Assembly (NCBI GenBank): GCA_019420545.1
Contig: JAHZGZ010000184.1
Location: 2,075-18,841 of the forward strand
Source of the DNA: Bacteroidales bacterium
Lineage (GTDB): Bacteria; Bacteroidota; Bacteroidia; Bacteroidales; Muribaculaceae
DNA: 16,767 bases
Direction of reading: 5' to 3'
The position numbers and the translations under genes were made by a program. The notes beneath the pieces are model-generated. The model saw only the letters and a program-made list of their open reading frames with translations. It searched no databases and had not been told where the DNA came from. Shown here in pieces: positions 14,610 to 16,767 of this stretch; within the stretch, counting starts at the first letter, position 1, and each line of letters starts with the position of its first letter.

Positions 14610-16134
14610 ATGAAAATACAATCAAGCGCAATATGTTGTGGCATCGCCCTGCTTGCCTCCTCACTGGCCGGATGCACCCACGACTTCGAGGAAATCAACA
14701 CCGATCCCAACAAGATGCAGATCGGCGACCTACAGCCCTACGGCATGTTTGAGCCGCTGCTCTACGGAATGGCGAGCACACAGACCTACTATTCCTACTA
14801 CTGGAACGACGAACTGGCCCAGTTTACCGTATCCACCCTCACCGCCCAGGAACGCCACCGCTATAAGATAACCGACGCCCAGTGGGGTTCGCTCTGGAAT
14901 AACTTCGCCGGGAAAGGCCTGAACGCCAAGCATATGTACGACCTCGGAGTTAAATTCAACGACAAGGCATGCCAGGCCATCGCCCTCACTCTGAAAGTGT
15001 ACGCACTCAGCAACCTCACCGACCTATTCGGCGACATACCCTACAGCCAAGCATACATGCAGCGCGAAGGGATCGACCGTCCGAAGTTCGATACTCAGAA
15101 GGAGGTCTACGAGCAGATGTTCGCCGAGCTCGAGGCCGCCAACGACCTCTATGCCGGCAATCCCGACTTCGAGCGCCCTGCGATCGACGTAATGTACGGA
15201 GGTGACATGAAACTCTGGCGCAAATTCAACAACTCCATGTATCTGCGCCTACTGTGCCGTGTAAGCGGCCGCAGCGATATCAACGCCACACAGAAGATAG
15301 CCGAGATCGTTGGCAACAGTTCGAAATATCCCATCATCTCATCCAACGCCGAAAGCGCAACCATCCACAACACCGGAGTCGATCCATACTTCGGTCGCTT
15401 CCGCCCTTCGGAGATCACCAAGATGAACTTCACCAGCGGAGCATACAAAATGACCAAGCAGTTTATCGCCATGACCACCATCGCCGACGGAGCCAACTCG
15501 GAACAGGATCCGCGACTTACCACATGGGCGACTCGCGACGGCGACGACTGGAAGGGAGCCACCGCCGGATGCGAGCTTGCCGACCAACAGGTCGACGCGC
15601 AGGATTGTGCCTATCTCAACTACGAAGTGCTTGTACGTGACGAGGCACCCAACTTCCTGATGGATTACAGCGAGATCCGTTTCATTCTTGCCGAAGCCGC
15701 CCTAAAGGGCTGGATCGACGGCGGAGAAGACAAAGCGCGCACATATTATGAAGAGGCCGTGAAGGCATCCTGTCAGAAATGGGCCGAACTCGAACAATAT
15801 TCCAAAGTAAAGGCACCTATCGACGACGCAGCCATCAACCGCCTGCTCTCGGGACGCCTCGCCGGCTGGGACAACCATACCGACAAGGCGCGCCTTATCG
15901 CCGAACAGAAATACCTGTCGCTCTTCTGGGTAGGTCTGGAAGCATATCATGAGCTACGGCGCACGTCGTGGCCCGAACTTACCATCGGAAAGGGAGCGTT
16001 CTACAACAACTGGCACCTCCCCCAGCGCATGGGTTATCCGTCGGAATCGGTAGGTTCCAATCCCCGTATGGTGGAGCTACAAGGCCATAAACGGCACTTT
16101 CCGCGAGATACGTCCCGACAACGCCACAAACTGA
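14610..16134 (+). CDS. SusD/RagB-type glycan-binding lipoprotein, 3' frameshift
   Basis: SusD forms the surface lid of the SusC transporter and binds glycan. Signal peptide II ends in SLAGC with lipid-anchored C22, followed by THDFEEINTDPNKMQ, a typical SusD start. TPR-like helices follow, with NLTDLFGDIPYSQAY and FILAEAALKGW. The C-terminus is broken. In the ORF's own frame, RMGYPSESVGSNP continues into a basic tail of no SusD character and stops only at 16232, 89 bases into the next gene. Removing one C from the CCCC run at 16062-16065 gives SNPVWWSYKAINGTFREIRP and a stop at 16132-16134, 9 bases before the BACON gene. This restored form has 507 residues, normal for the family. It is either a real mutation, slippage, or a base error. 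Confidence 0.92.
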
Positions 16135-16143
16135 CACATTATT

Positions 16144-16767
16144 ATGGAAACAAAAAATATACTGAAATACATTGCTGCATGCGCCATCATGATGCTCTGC
16201 GGCGCGACAGTCACATCGTGCGACGACGATGACAATGCAATACCCGAAAGCGAACTTTATTATAATCTCGAACTCGACTCGGACTATCGCATCCCATGCA
16301 AAGGGATCGATATGTCATCATACGGCAAAGGACAGAAAGTGATAATCCGTGCCAACGGCCATTGGACAATAGAACCAGAAAGCGACGACTGCTCCTGGAT
16401 GAAGATATACCCCATGGAGGGGGACGACGACGGCTATATACGCTTTTATGCCGAGGAGAATACCCGCGCTACCGAACGCACGGCGAATTTCCGAGTATCG
16501 GTCAACGGCGTGCCGCAGGAAAATGTGATAACCGTGGTGCAGGATCAGGCACAGCCGTTTCTCAACCTCAGTACTGCCGCTCTCATATTCAAACGTACCG
16601 GTGGAACCCTCGGCATCTCCATCGACACCAACGTCGACTGGGAATATGTGATTACAGGAGAAAATGCCGATAGATTTACCGCACGCACAGATAATTCCGG
16701 ATCCATCACCGTGACGGCTCCGGATATCAACGATACCGGCGCCGATGTTTCCGCCACTCTTACAATA
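16144..16767 (+). CDS. BACON-domain surface lipoprotein, N-terminal part (PUL surface glycan-binding protein)
   Basis: 208 codons are visible; the gene continues past the right edge. The signal peptide II ends in ATVTSC with C26, directly followed by DDDD, the acidic lipoprotein export signal that sends Bacteroidota lipoproteins to the cell surface. A first BACON-like domain runs about residues 60-138: GHWTIEPESDDCSWMKIYP, then EENTRATERTANFRV and ITVVQDQA. A second begins with FLNLSTAALIFKRTGGTLGI and ends beyond the window. BACON domains are beta-sandwich spacers or glycan-contact modules. Coming directly after susD, the protein is likely the surface glycan-binding protein or surface hydrolase of this utilization locus; the missing C-terminus would decide. 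Confidence 0.85.
   Translation, partial: METKNILKYIAACAIMMLCGATVTSCDDDDNAIPESELYYNLELDSDYRIPCKGIDMSSYGKGQKVIIRANGHWTIEPESDDCSWMKIYPMEGDDDGYIRFYAEENTRATERTANFRVSVNGVPQENVITVVQDQAQPFLNLSTAALIFKRTGGTLGISIDTNVDWEYVITGENADRFTARTDNSGSITVTAPDINDTGADVSATLTI

Noticed and set aside
1..16767. CRISPR array, complete insertion sequence, phage genes or replication origin
   Set aside because: No regularly spaced direct repeats, transposase, integrase or phage structural gene was recognised on either strand.

Overview
The window looks like chromosomal DNA of a member of the Bacteroidota, most likely a gut Bacteroidales. The evidence is a SusC/SusD pair followed by a BACON-domain surface lipoprotein, several promoters of the Bacteroidota type (TTTG, about 20 bases, TAnnTTTG), a lack of strong Shine-Dalgarno sites, and a CDDDD surface-lipoprotein export signal. 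Genus cannot be fixed from this sequence alone.

Layout. (1) 1-957, minus: the N-terminal 319 codons of MutS, running off the left edge, with a good promoter upstream. (2) 1207-2008, plus: a compact cassette made of a promoter, a tRNA-Ala(GGC) lacking its first 20 or so nucleotides, a strong terminator, a second promoter whose -33 box lies in the terminator's T tract, and an MntA/HepT (MNT/HEPN) toxin-antitoxin pair. (3) 2009-2837: about 830 bases with no convincing gene but several hairpins, a strong plus-strand terminator and a short tandem repeat. (4) 2838-8326, minus: a C69 dipeptidase, QueF, and a very large protein of unknown function with a C-terminal AlbA_2 (Schlafen-type) domain; they are closely spaced and probably co-transcribed. 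(5) 8395-10597, minus: a radical SAM/SPASM protein followed by a GT4 glycosyltransferase, a likely two-gene operon. (6) 10625-10999: a divergent intergenic region with hairpins and a dispersed-type repeat. (7) 11000-16767, plus: the start of a polysaccharide utilization locus: SusC with STN domain, SusD, and a BACON lipoprotein cut by the right edge. The susD 3' end carries a one-base frameshift at a CCCC run.

How the parts work together. The SusC/SusD/BACON set captures and imports a glycan at the cell surface; the substrate cannot be told because no glycoside hydrolase is visible. MntA/HepT is a type VII toxin-antitoxin pair whose toxin is an RNase, in some homologues one that trims tRNA ends. 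The half tRNA just upstream, QueF (tRNA queuosine precursor) and the AlbA_2 giant give a loose tRNA theme, but a functional link is only a hypothesis. The best candidates for something undescribed are the half-tRNA/MntA/HepT cassette with its structured downstream region, and the 1108-residue AlbA_2 protein.
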